Part shown: positions 46,490 through 57,824 of the stretch, piece by piece
Layout of the letters: every line of letters begins with the position of its first letter
Numbering within the stretch: the first letter of the stretch is position 1
Source of the DNA: Manis javanica
Taxonomy: Eukaryota > Chordata > Mammalia > Pholidota > Manidae
Reading direction: 5' to 3'
DNA: 64,000 bases
Assembly (NCBI RefSeq): GCF_040802235.1
Contig: NC_133169.1
Coordinates: 41,423,034 to 41,487,033 of the forward strand
Made by a program: the position numbers and the translations under genes
The notes under the pieces: model-generated
What the model saw: only the letters and a program-made list of their open reading frames with translations
Databases searched by the model: none
Told to the model about the DNA's origin: nothing

Positions 46490-49400
46490 GAAAGATTTGA
46501 CTTACCTGCCAAATAATTTGCAACATAGCAAAGAAATTTTTTTTCCAGTCAACACTCTTGAATGGATATCAGTATGTACTGGTAATGGTCTGTGTGGTTT
46601 TGCACTGGGTTGAAGCTCCCCCTGGTCCCCATGACGCTGCCACTTGGCTAAGATACTGATAGAAAAAAATTATGCCAACCTGGAGAACTTTTCCCACACC
46701 CTATAGTGATTTGGAAACTCATTATACTGGCAAAATTTCCAGCAGGTACATGCCATCTGGCCAGTATTGCAACATTTTCATTGCACATACCATTCGCAAT
46801 GATCTGGGCTAGCAGAGAAAATAAACAGAATTGTGAAAATCCATTTAGCTAAGTCCATGGAAGTTTCAAAAATTCCTTGACCAAAAATCTCACCTATAGT
46901 TCTCTTGAATCTGAGATCTATTCCCTTTATAAGACATAAGCTTGCCCTCATGAAATCCTAACAGGAGACCTATGAATCTTTCCCCAGTGGATAAAAGGAA
47001 ATCCTCTAGTTATAAAAGAATTTTTATTTATTGCTAAGAGCTTATTAAGGCTGTTAATAAAATTCACTCTTTAGTAAAACTATTTTCTCTGTAACAAGGA
47101 GAGTGACCTTCTGCCACATGGAATGCAAATTGGAGATTTTAAGTCCTGGAGAAGACATCTCCACAAAAATTCTTTATAACCCTAATGGGAAGGTTCATTC
47201 CAAGTACTTCTTGCAAACCCCTGTGCAACCAGACTCAAAGGCATTGACTCCTAGATCCATTTCACCCCCTAAAAATGGCCAATCCACTTGAACAGTCCTG
47301 AACTCTCTTCTCTGGCCTCAGATGCTCGTGACCAGCAAGAGAAGACACTACTGACATTTTGAAGTTGACTGCATCCACCCAAGAGTTCAGACCAGGCCTG
47401 CATACTCTAGATTAAAAAAACAAAACAAAACACTTTCATCTATATTCCTTCTATTTTCTTTCCTATAATAATATTTTTAAAAATGAGCAATCAGGTTGTA
47501 GAAAATCTAAGATCCAAGCACCATCATGAAATCTTTTTAATCAATCTGTTGTTATTGTGTTTTCCTACTGCAGAATGGACATCTCATGGCAACATTTTCC
47601 CACAGTAGGACCATTAATTTTCTCAACATAGAAACCAATCTGATTGTTGGATTTGTGGACAACAACCCCCTCCAACTCACTGGGGTCACCCTGGCAGCTG
47701 TCACCACTTCAAGGGTGGAGATTAAGTCTCTTAAACAATGTATTTTTAAAAATAACTTGAAAGTAGTATCTTTTGCTCATCTGAAATTACTAATTTTGAT
47801 CCATAAACATAGCCCATTTTACACACTGTTAATGAATCTAGGTAGCATCTTCATTGCGTACAAATCAAACAACTTATATATCCTGTTAATTGGATCACCA
47901 GTAAAAAAAATGACGCTGTTAGAAGTGCAGGATATTTTGGGTGTATTCATGTGGCTCACTCAATGCTATGGTCAGTTGAGTCACCAGGTATCCTTATGCT
48001 GGGGACAGAAGAATCACTCTCAGTGGGACCAAATCAATCACACTAAAAATATTGGAAGGATATCACCAGGACTCTGTGATTATTCTACTGTGTTAAAGGT
48101 AAGCAATTGGTTTGGAAGAAACTGGTTAAGCTGTCTAACCATTTACTTCATAGCCCCAAAGGGGACCCAATTTTTGTGTGGTACTAGTTTTTGGCTATAG
48201 CTTCCTACTGGTTGGATAGATCATTGTACCCTAGGTTTACCTTGGGTAAAAGGAAGAATTAATCCCCCAGTTACAGAGGTTGCTAATCTCCCTTTCCTTA
48301 AATCCAGGTAGGGTTGTTTTGTTTTTCGTTGGTATAATTATTTGGCTTTGCCTCCTCTGTTGGTATAGATGATATAATAATATATGAACCCTACAAAATT
48401 CACCCAAATGCTGAATGATAGCAAATGGAACTTGTCTGTATTAAACAGTGAAATATCTTCAATAGGAAACCTGTTCTTCAAAACAGAATGGCCTTGGACA
48501 TCATTACTGCCCCACACAGAAGTACCTAGGCAGTCACACAGTCAGGATGCTTCATAATCATACCTGACAGTTCTGCTAATGTAGTAGCTTTATTAAATTA
48601 TATGAAGACACAAACTAGGGCCCCGAGTAATCCATTCAATGACCAATGTGGAGATAACAAAAGAATGGCTCAGGTCATGAGACTCATGGATTACAACCAT
48701 CTTTCAGATAGTATTTGTTGCCCTACTTTTAATTTTGCTTGGTATTACTGCGTTTAAACCTTATGCTCCTTTTTCTTCCAAATTATACAAGCCTAGGAAC
48801 CAAACTTCAGCCAAGAGAGTTCCTGCTCCACAGATGGAATTGGTCAATTATGCCTTTTCAGATGAAGAAGCACCTTAAGAAAAGGAAACTAAAAATACCT
48901 GACAAGAGTTGACTGAGAGATCTCTCTGTCTCTCTGTCTCTCTTGCTATCCAACTTGTTGTCCAAAATTGGCATGGGACATCTCATTTCAACCAACATTA
49001 TCTTTGCATTTCTGTCCTACATGGCACATGACTGCCTAGGGATGAGGCTTCCTAGCAAGGTGGGACAATGCCCTGAACATAAAAGAGTCATTTTAAACAT
49101 GTTAAAATTCATTCATCAGTGACAATTTAAATGAAATATCTTGATGAAAAGGGGGAAACAACATGACAAAAATTCTGAAATGTCCTTAAATAAGTGACAT
49201 AATGACCAGAGAATGAGGGAGTGAGAATGAGGGAATGATATTAGTTAGCAGCTTTGGGACATATCTAACCAGAAACTCCACAATCTTGGATGAAGTCATT
49301 TCAACAATTATTAGAAGGCCCCCAGGACCACCACATCCACCTTGCATATGACCAGTGTCTCACCATCACCAACAACCAATCCATGAGCCTTCTCCATGGA

Positions 49401-49715
49401 TGAACCAACTCTCCCAGGACTTTCCCTGCTTCATATTAGCCCACCTTCCTTATTAGTAGCCAATGTGAATTTACCAAATGTTCTTTTCTTGAAACTCTTC
49501 ATAAATGTGTCCTATATCTTGAGTCTTTTGGACAAGTTGTTTTTGTTAAGTGGTCTTGCCACCAGTTAACCAGAAATTTGCTGTCTCAGGACTCAGCCCT
49601 TATCTGGCTGCATCTGTAAAGGCTCAGTAAAACTTTTATTTCAGATATCTCTCAGCCTCTAGAGTCTTTGTTTCATTGTTACCTTGGTATCCTCATAGGT
49701 GTACTGGTCATTACA
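46490..49715 (+). mobile_element. Gamma-like ERV remnant: pol tail, env and 3' LTR, broken
   Basis: A plus-strand fossil abutting the minus-strand ERV but distinct from it. About 47.3-47.4 kb may be the integrase C-terminal end. Env surface-subunit-like text is open over about 200 codons from 47,586, and the transmembrane-subunit region near 48.48 kb resembles the conserved LQNR..LD block of gamma-type Env. A purine tract at 49,147-49,158 precedes an LTR at about 49,164-49,715. The element lacks a 5' LTR, gag and most of pol here. It is broken at several places and old. Confidence 0.65.
49164..49715 (+). repeat. 3' LTR of the env-bearing ERV remnant
   Basis: It starts TG directly after the purine tract and ends near cattaca. 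A polyadenylation-like region ('agtaaaacttttatttc') sits near 49,627 and is followed by a U5-like 'tctctcagcctctagagtct'. About 550 bp. Confidence 0.6.
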
Positions 49716-50911
49716 TCACAATGACCCATTACAAGGTTCTTGTGTGGATAGAATTGACTTGAGCCTCTAGCTCTAAGCCATCTGTCTTCTATACATCTTG
49801 ACATCAGTGCCACTCATAGGTCTCTACTTTAAGTAACTGTTGATAAAGATATTTGGCAACCACCCCAAAGACCCCGTGATAAATCAGAGAATTGATATGT
49901 CTTACAAACTCCATGACATCATAGTTATTTCTGCTGGCACAAGGGCCTAGCCAATGTCAACAAACCTTCATGGAAATTCCAAACTAATTTATTGTGCCAT
50001 CTTTGAGGAAACACCTTTTTGTGTCCTAGCTCCACTAGGAAAAATTCACTTGAATTAGGTAGAGTTGTGTTTGTACAATTTCATAATAAAGAAGATAGAG
50101 TATCCATGAGCCACATTTTAAAGAAATACTTAATTCTGTAATGTGTAATAACCTCAATTTTATGTACTATATGTAAAATACCATATAATATAACTAATTT
50201 GTCATATGATATGTTCAAAGGTTATACATAGATGAATATATTTGGATAAATATTTGTAATCCAGGAAATGTACTATAATTAAATGTGTGTAATTATATTT
50301 ATTTGTGATCAAATGGAGGTTAAATTAAGTGTGAACTACATTTAGAGATCAATTTATTTCATGATTTAGGAGACCCACACCTCTTCTAGATTCATATAAC
50401 TCCAAGACACCTCAATGACATGGCTTCATTTTCTGAAAACTACAAATAAAGAATATAGCTTGATATATGCAGTTAGCATTTCTTCTTTATACCCAAGTTG
50501 TCACTCAAAATAAATTAAAAAGAAAAGATAACATATGTATTAGAACCGTAGGGAACTCCAGGGAAATTTCTCTCCATTCAGACATGTATAAAAGAAAACA
50601 AGATGCAGTTCTCTACAGTTATTTTAATTAAAAAAGATAAATGATAGATAATTTGTTGGTTTTCTGAAACAAAACTGTTTAACTCATGGTGCTTTTGTTA
50701 AGAAATAATAGTATATATTCTTCAAAAGTAAGCTCTGAAAACAGTAATACACCCTAGGCAAATATATTTTGAACCCTTATTAGGTGCCCAAAACAGGAAT
50801 TGCATTTCCACAGATTTTTTAAAAAGAAAGTGGCATGTGAAATAATAGGAATGAAGAATAAATCATAACTTACTGTCTTCGAACTAAAAGCACCTTTTTA
50901 AAAATAACAAA
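49716..50911. other. Intergenic between ERV and OR2 pseudogene
   Basis: AT-rich; no gene or named repeat. Confidence 0.4.
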
Positions 50912-51965
50912 TCAAAGATTTTCTAATGGAGACTGTGTGAATGCTATAATTTTCAACAGCCTTTCTGGTTCAAAAGATTGGCTTCTATTTTTTGGTGTGC
51001 TGACCCCCTTTCTTAGCAGTCTCTGCAGAGCATCCCTCACCTCTTTGTTCCTCAGGGTGTAGATGAGGGGGTTCAACAAAGGTGTAACCAAGGTGTAGAA
51101 AAAGGCAAAGAACTTTCCATATTTTGATGCAAAGTGTTTCTTGGGGTCTGTGTAAACAATGGCGACCATCCCATAAAATATGAAGACCTGGTTCTTGGGG
51201 TCTGTGTAAACAATGGCGACCATCCCATAAAATATGAAGACCACAATGAGGTGGGAGGAGCAGGTCGCGATGGCCTTCTTCCTTCCCTCATTGAACTGGA
51301 GTTTTCTCAAGGCTTGAGCTATGTAGACATAAGAAGTCAGAATCAATGCCACTAGCAAGATGATGAGGAGGTCAACAGAGATGGTCATCTGCCACTCATT
51401 TGCAGAGGTGTCTCTACATGCCAGGCATATGAAGGCAGGAACCTCACAAAGAAAATCATCCAGGTGGTGGTGGGTGCAAAAAGGCAGCTGGAATGTGATA
51501 ATAGACTGGGTCACAGATTCTATGAGGACTGATAACCAGGCCATGAGCACCAGCTCCCGACAGAACTGAGGATGCATGATGACGGTGTAGCGCAGGGGCT
51601 GGCAGATAGTGACGTAGTGGTCAAAGGCCATCACCACCAGCATGACATCTTCTGTGACACCAAGACAGATTAACACAGAGAGCAGGATGGCACAGCTTGT
51701 GTAGGTGATGCTCTTGTCTGGCCCCCACATGTTGGCACAGCAGTTGTGGTGTAGCAGAGATCCAGGAAGGAGAGATTGCTGAGGAAGAAGTACATGGGGG
51801 TGTAGAGACGAGGGTCCACGCAGGAGAGCAGGATGATGGCTGAGTTGGTGATGATGATCATGGTGAACAAGAGAATCACAGCCCAGAAGAGAACTGTTTC
51901 TATAAATAGGGCCATTTGGAGAAGCCCAGAAGGATGAATCCCACTGGGAAACTCTTGTTGGTCAT
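50912..51965 (-). pseudogene. OR2-type olfactory receptor pseudogene
   Basis: A class II olfactory receptor of the OR2 type. From the start (ATG at 51965, [16 protein letters not shown]) through [62 protein letters not shown] and NPLIYTLRNKEVRDAL, the family order is complete. It is disabled by a 2-nt insertion near 51,905 (after FSKWPYL) and a deletion of about 13 nt near 51,732 in TM2, both shifting frame. DRY has become DHY (codon 51617-51619). A 54-bp in-frame tandem duplication (51138-51245) repeats part of TM6 and the following loop. Without these events the receptor would have had about 310-330 residues. The closest OR2 subfamily is not resolved. Confidence 0.88.
51138..51245 (-). repeat. 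54-bp tandem duplication within the OR2 pseudogene
   Basis: Two units of period 54 (51138-51191 and 51192-51245) that match over the first 51 bases. They encode VFIFYGMVAIVYTDPK twice in a row, so the TM6-to-ECL3 segment is doubled in frame. Confidence 0.95.
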
Positions 51966-53635
51966 TGCTGGAGACTTTGGCATTGGGTTTGGATGTAATT
52001 GTAAGCCAGATTTTGTGAATAAATTTTGTGAAAGGCTATTCTTCCATTTATCTAGAGAAGGCAAGCATTGCTTGTTCTCCAGTGTGCCTTGGGACATGGT
52101 ACATATGGGTATTTCCTCTTACCTTAGACCAACAGGATACAACCTCTTTTCCAAAAGGCTGTGTTTTTTCTACAAAAGGAGATATTGGTAAGATACCACC
52201 ATGTTGGTTGATAGAGTTTTGGAAATTCTAAACAACATAATGCGAATGAAAAATAAATTGCTATATTTTAAAGTAAAGGAGATTAAATGTTCATGTTGTA
52301 CACTTGATGACTATGAAAAGTAACAACAATGTGATCCTCTGAAAAATTATTTTCAAATTAAAGATTGTAAATTAGCAAGATTAAAACATAAATTAATATT
52401 TACTACCAACAGCCCTCCAGTTGGCTAGAAATAAACATGGACAAATACCAAAATATGGCAGAAAAAAATAGCACATAAAATCATTAAGACAGCATTTAAT
52501 GAGAAACATGGAAATAAATATACTGTGAAATATACAATAATATACAGAACACACATAAATATCCACATAAAACACACAAATCATTATTCTCAACAAAGGA
52601 AGTTAACTAAACACCTAACTAAATAAAGGCTATAATAAACTCAGTGTAGAAAAGTAATTTTGCAAAGATATCAATACTCTTCAAATAAATGATATGGCTA
52701 ATGGTATTATTGTTTTCAAAACATAACAGTGCAGTTCTAGACATGTTTTTCTGTAGTAAATAAATGGGCAATTCCTTATAAAATTCTTAAAAAAGAAAGA
52801 TAAAATACCATTTAATTTAACACCCATAATTCACTGAACAAGTTACATCTCTTAATAATCTAAACGCTAACGTGGAGTTTTAAGAATTTGAAGGATCTGT
52901 AGATAACATTAGAGTCTTCAGTAAATATTTAAAAAATCTGTTTAAGAAATTGAAATTGAAACTCCTCAGATAAAGGAATAATTTGTCAGTAACTGGCTTT
53001 ACGATGATTGCACAATTATTCATAGACAAGTAAATCACCATTTCATATTTATATCCCTAAATTCCAGACTTTAAAGAGTAAAATTAAAACATACACATAC
53101 AAATGGGAACTAATAAAAGTAAAAATATTTCTCATATTTGAAGTTAGTAGAGAATTTCTAAATATTTTTGAAAGAAACTACAAGTATTGTTAATGTATTT
53201 TACTCTGTAACTTTAAAAACTCTTGGGTAACAAAAAAGCGATAAACAAAATAAAATAGAATATAGAAAGAAAATGTAAACAACAGTTGAGACCTACATGA
53301 TGGGCACATTCAAACTTTCCTATGCAAAGAAAAGGTTGTATAAGTCTAAAAGAATAACATTTCTAATAAATAAGGAAACATGAAATGGGCGATTTAGAAA
53401 ATAACAAATCTCAACACATTCAAGAAGATTCAAGCTCAGTAGACAAAGTAACAGTTAAATTCAGTTGTCTAGGCCAGAATTACTAGAGATGTGAATGTGT
53501 GTGTTTATTTATTTTTAGAGACAGGGAGTTCTGAGTGTGTATCAGTGAAGTGGAAATCAGCAGACATTAGGAAAGTGAACTGACAGTATTTCAGAAATAC
53601 AACTTAAAAATGAAATTCAAAGTTCAAAAATATTA
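51966..53635. other. AT-rich intergenic sequence
   Basis: No gene. A-rich text at 52.4-53.5 kb could be a very old LINE but lacks a confident match. Confidence 0.35.
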
Positions 53636-53639
53636 TACA

Positions 53640-53960
53640 AGTTGCCTAAATTAATTCTGATGGAAGAAAATTTGGTGGAAGAAACACTCCAAGACACACA
53701 CTCAAAATTATAAGGATGTTCACCACCACATGACTTTTTAGTGCCGCAGTTAAAAAAAAAAAAGTGTGCATTGAAAATGGAACATATGTTAAATAAAATC
53801 AAACATATCTTGGGGGTAGAGTACCCTGTGGATATTGAATTATACATTTGGAAAAATATCTGGAACACTTTCTTTGAAGTAGTTTATGAACAATGGAAAA
53901 TTTCAAATTATATGTAAATTCACACATACACAGAAATATCTATGTGTTGGTATTTAAATG
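53640..53960 (+). repeat. Possible old L1 ORF2 3' end
   Basis: 'aaggatgttcaccaccacat' and later 'aaaatatctggaacactt' loosely follow an old L1 ORF2 end. A poly-A run of 12 occurs at about 53,752. The call is weak. Confidence 0.3.
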
Positions 53961-53999
53961 CTGTGCATATATAGATATAGATGATATAGATAATATAGA

Positions 54000-54130
54000 A
54001 ATCTGCAGGGGAAATGCAATTTTGTAAGGATATTTGGTATATTTTGCAAGAATATGCAATTTTGTAAGGATATTTTATGTTTTGTGATGATAGGCAATAT
54101 TGTAAAGAAATGCAATTTTCTAAGGATAAC
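54000..54130. repeat. Degenerate minisatellite
   Basis: The unit 'atgcaattttgtaaggata' recurs at about 54,016, 54,056 and 54,110, with variants in between. No coding meaning. Confidence 0.7.
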
Positions 54131-55755
54131 CATATGTATAATATGCTTTCGGTGGCTCTTTCTGTGTATTAGACATTTTGAATTATTTCCTTGTTTTCCT
54201 CAGTGTATATATTTCCTGTAATGATTCAGATAAAGTGATGATTATTAGACTACAAATAAAGTATAAAATAATTGAAATTTGGCTATTTTTCATCCTTTTT
54301 GATGGCTCTTCACATTAGTTCCCAAATTTCTCTGGGAGGAGTAATTTCGGATGAAATGGTCAGAAAGTCAGGGATGTGCACTTTGGAGCCAGCCCTGGAA
54401 ACCCCTCTCTCTAGGCTCAGATGACTTTAGAGTTCCCAGCCTGCCAAGCCATAAATACACATCTAATTAGCTGCAGCCATTCTGTCTCACTGACGTTGGC
54501 CGAGATCCACAGGGAGGAGACCTGCTCTTTCCAAGATGCACACCAAGAGGGGAGTGTAACATAGCTGCTTTTCATCCATAGCCTTCAGGTTTCATAGATG
54601 AGAAAAGACTTGATGATTTTGAGGTCATGAGGTTAAACAAGGGAGGATATGGGAAAAAATGAATAAATTGCTAAAGCTTTTTGAAAAAATAAGTGATTGG
54701 ATTCAGTAGTTTCAGAGTTTGTTTAAACAAAGGAAGACACTTGATTAGATTTAGCAATTTAGTGAATCATCTAGCTGCTTCTGAAATACTTAGAACAACT
54801 CTGTTTATCCCTCTCTTCTGATGATCTTAATGAAAATTCAGGTCCTTTGGAATTGTGCAGGAAGATCCCGGGGATCAAACACTGAGTCGCTTCCCAGCAC
54901 TTACACTGATACTGAATATTTGCTGAATTAGGAAAGGACTGAATTTCTACAGTATTTCCGAGGGGTTTAAATGAACTGACCCTCTTTATAGACATAACAG
55001 GGACTTACGTAAGTTACATGTAAGGAAATGGAAGCAGGTTTTCCTACAGCTTATGGACTGCTAACCTCAGGTACCTGTTCAGTGGGAGAATGACTGCCTC
55101 ACATCTCCCACCTCAGACGCAAGTGCGTTGGAAGCAGACTGATTATTTATGGGAATTTCTGGAGTAGGCATTGCAAATCTCTGGCTGTAAGGGTTCTAAT
55201 GAGTGAAGGAGTGCAAAGAATCAAAATCTTCTTTTCTATTAAATGCCTTTTTATGTCTGTGTATGTAATTTTAATAAACATGTCCTCCTTTTAACTTTTC
55301 ATTTTTTTAACCATATGTATTTAGCCATAACATGTGTTTCTATTAAAATGGTGGCTTACTGTTTATTGTACATTAGACATTCTGACTTTGAAATCATTAA
55401 TGTCAAAGATTAACTAAAGATGCAGTAGTCAATTGCCTTGTCTGCTCCCCAGTTAGGGACCCAATCTCATTCAACCTCATAGACCTAACATGTAGCATAA
55501 GATGATTTTTTTTCTGTTCAAGATTCCTGTACTGGACATTATATTAGATATCATCTTTTACAAGTAATAATGTATTTGTTACAGATCTATTTGTCTAATA
55601 ATTTAATCAAATCTTGACATTGTCTATTAGATGGAATAGGAACAATACTATTTGAAAGACCTAGATGGGTAAATGAAAATATAAATTAGTTTATAGGGCA
55701 TAGTCTACAGGAGCCTTCCTAAGTCCCTGCCAATACTGACTCCCTTCCCTACCAC
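54131..55755. other. Intergenic, unassigned
   Basis: No gene supported. A somewhat GC-richer part at 54.3-54.6 kb has no motif I recognise. Confidence 0.4.
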
Positions 55756-55756
55756 T

Positions 55757-55915
55757 GATATGATTACCTTTGTGTTCTTGCCCTATTTTTGCAGATAAAG
55801 ACACAGGGGCTGCAGAATTGGAGGTGCATGTCCTAGGACACACAGGCAGGCTCTTGTGGGCCCTCTGACGGCAAGCCCAGAGCTCTTGCCTGGCTGTCGG
55901 TGTGCACACATTTTA
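55757..55915 (+). repeat. MIR SINE relic
   Basis: 'gcagataaagacacagggg', 'cctaggacacacaggcagg' and 'gcaagcccagagctcttg' follow the MIR 3' half closely enough to call it. Confidence 0.55.
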
Positions 55916-57820
55916 CAAATCACTTTTCTGCGATGACTTTAAAGGATGTATAGACACCTGCCTTCTTCATTTGCAGTCTGCCAGTGGTTCACAAGCATAG
56001 TTTTAGTGCCCTCTATGCCACAGAATGATCACCCATCAGAAACAGTGGGTGTTTTTAGTTGTGGGGTTTCTGAGTACGTGATCTCTTCAGGGGTCCTGGT
56101 AGGAGGGCTATGTGGTTGACAAAGGATGTGGTTCTGGGTCACTCCCTGGAGTGATGTCCCAAACATCATTGAAAACTTGCTGAAATTGTCATTTTGTTAT
56201 CTTTAACTGTGATTCTTATTTCATTTGATTTATTCTTAATGAAATATTGTGCAGCTTAAATTAAGAATACGGAGAAGATTTAGGGATATGCATAAGGTTT
56301 TGTGTTTAGATTCAAAACTGCACAAGTATGCATTTACCCGGCTTGTGAAACTCCCATGTGAAATGAGATTCAGCTGGAAGAGTTTTAATGCACATGTGAT
56401 GTACCGCAGTGTGAGATTTCTGATATAAAAAGAGAAAAGTAATATTCCACCATGTATTTTGCACTGGAATGCCTAATGTAATTGTTGAAATTGGGATAAT
56501 GCATTTTAAAATAGATATTGTGAAAGATCTTCTCAACTTAGTACCAGGAATTTGAGCACTTTGGGCACAGAATTCATAGATCAATGCACACAAGAATCAG
56601 GAAGCATAACCCGGCACAGAGACAGGTGAAGAAGGACTTCTTAGCATATTCACATTTTGAAAGGCTAAATGTTGACAAGGGAAAAAAATTGCCTCTGAAC
56701 AGATCAAGAGGGCAAGAAGGAGGTTTCTTGAGGCAACTTTTAAGCCAAGTGAGCACTATCAATGGGGCTGCTGCACCGAGAGAGGATGCAGTGTGCTCTT
56801 CCACTTGGCAGGAAGTTCACCAGTGCCCATCCAGGGAAAGGCAGCAACTTATGCCCTAGAGATTCCATTGCCACTTGATTTAAAGGATGGGCTAGGTGAT
56901 CCTCCAGTCCCAAGGGGAATAGCATTGTAACTTCAGGTTAGTTGGGAGTAAGTAATTCCAAACATCCCCACTCAATCAAATGTACTTTTATAAAATAAGA
57001 AAGAATATTTGCAAATGTCAGATATAATAAATATATTGCTCTCTTTTCGTGGCTGGTGTGTATATTTAAAAAAGTAATTTAAGTTAAGACTTAAAGAAAA
57101 TTTCATCCAAAAATTCATACCAATTTTATCCAATATCTTTTTTCTTAAGTTCTACTATATTTCAAGCCAAACATATCTATGCTTCTCAAAGACATTAAGG
57201 TCTCTACAGGCTTAAATGTGCATTTTTTTTGAGAAAATACATTAATGACTATTTCCTTCAAGCCATGAGATGTTTAGAAAAAATATAAGGAATTTAAGAC
57301 CTGAAATAATTCCACCAGAGTGCCAGAGTTTATAGGTCTGAGGTTCAAGAAGTCAACATTTTAAATTCATAGATTTTAGTTAAATATGTAGATAGTTTAA
57401 AGAAGAGATGGGGAATTCTCACATTCATTAATGGTTTTGGAATAACTAACATATGTGGATATAAAACTGACATTTGCACTAGATAAAGTATTTTCACGTA
57501 AGAATTTCTTATTTGACTTATAGAGCAGCCCTGAATATTATATTATCTAAATTTAATGTAAACAAAAACTGGAACTCCGAAAATTTGGGGAGAGAATCCA
57601 ATGTAAAAAGTAATTAATGCCATGATCACTAGAAGAACTTTGGGTCTAAATTTTGTTTTACTATATTTCTACTACATCTCTTCAGAAGAAAATTTTAGTG
57701 TAAAGCTACAGAATTATTTCAGACATTTTCTGATTATTTTCATTTGTATAAAACCATAGCAATCTATGCCCAAGAGCAATTCAACTGGGACAGGTCTTTC
57801 TCATTATGCTTCCTCATAGT
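55916..57820. other. Intergenic, unassigned
   Basis: No gene supported. Opposing short open frames at 56,312-56,925 carry no motif. AT-rich from 57.0 kb. Confidence 0.4.
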
Positions 57821-57824
57821 GAGA

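Noticed and set aside
47586-48200. Possible domesticated (syncytin-like) env gene
   Set aside because: The open stretch covers only part of an Env, the element around it is broken and lacks a 5' half, and nothing shows host use. I keep it as a fossil.
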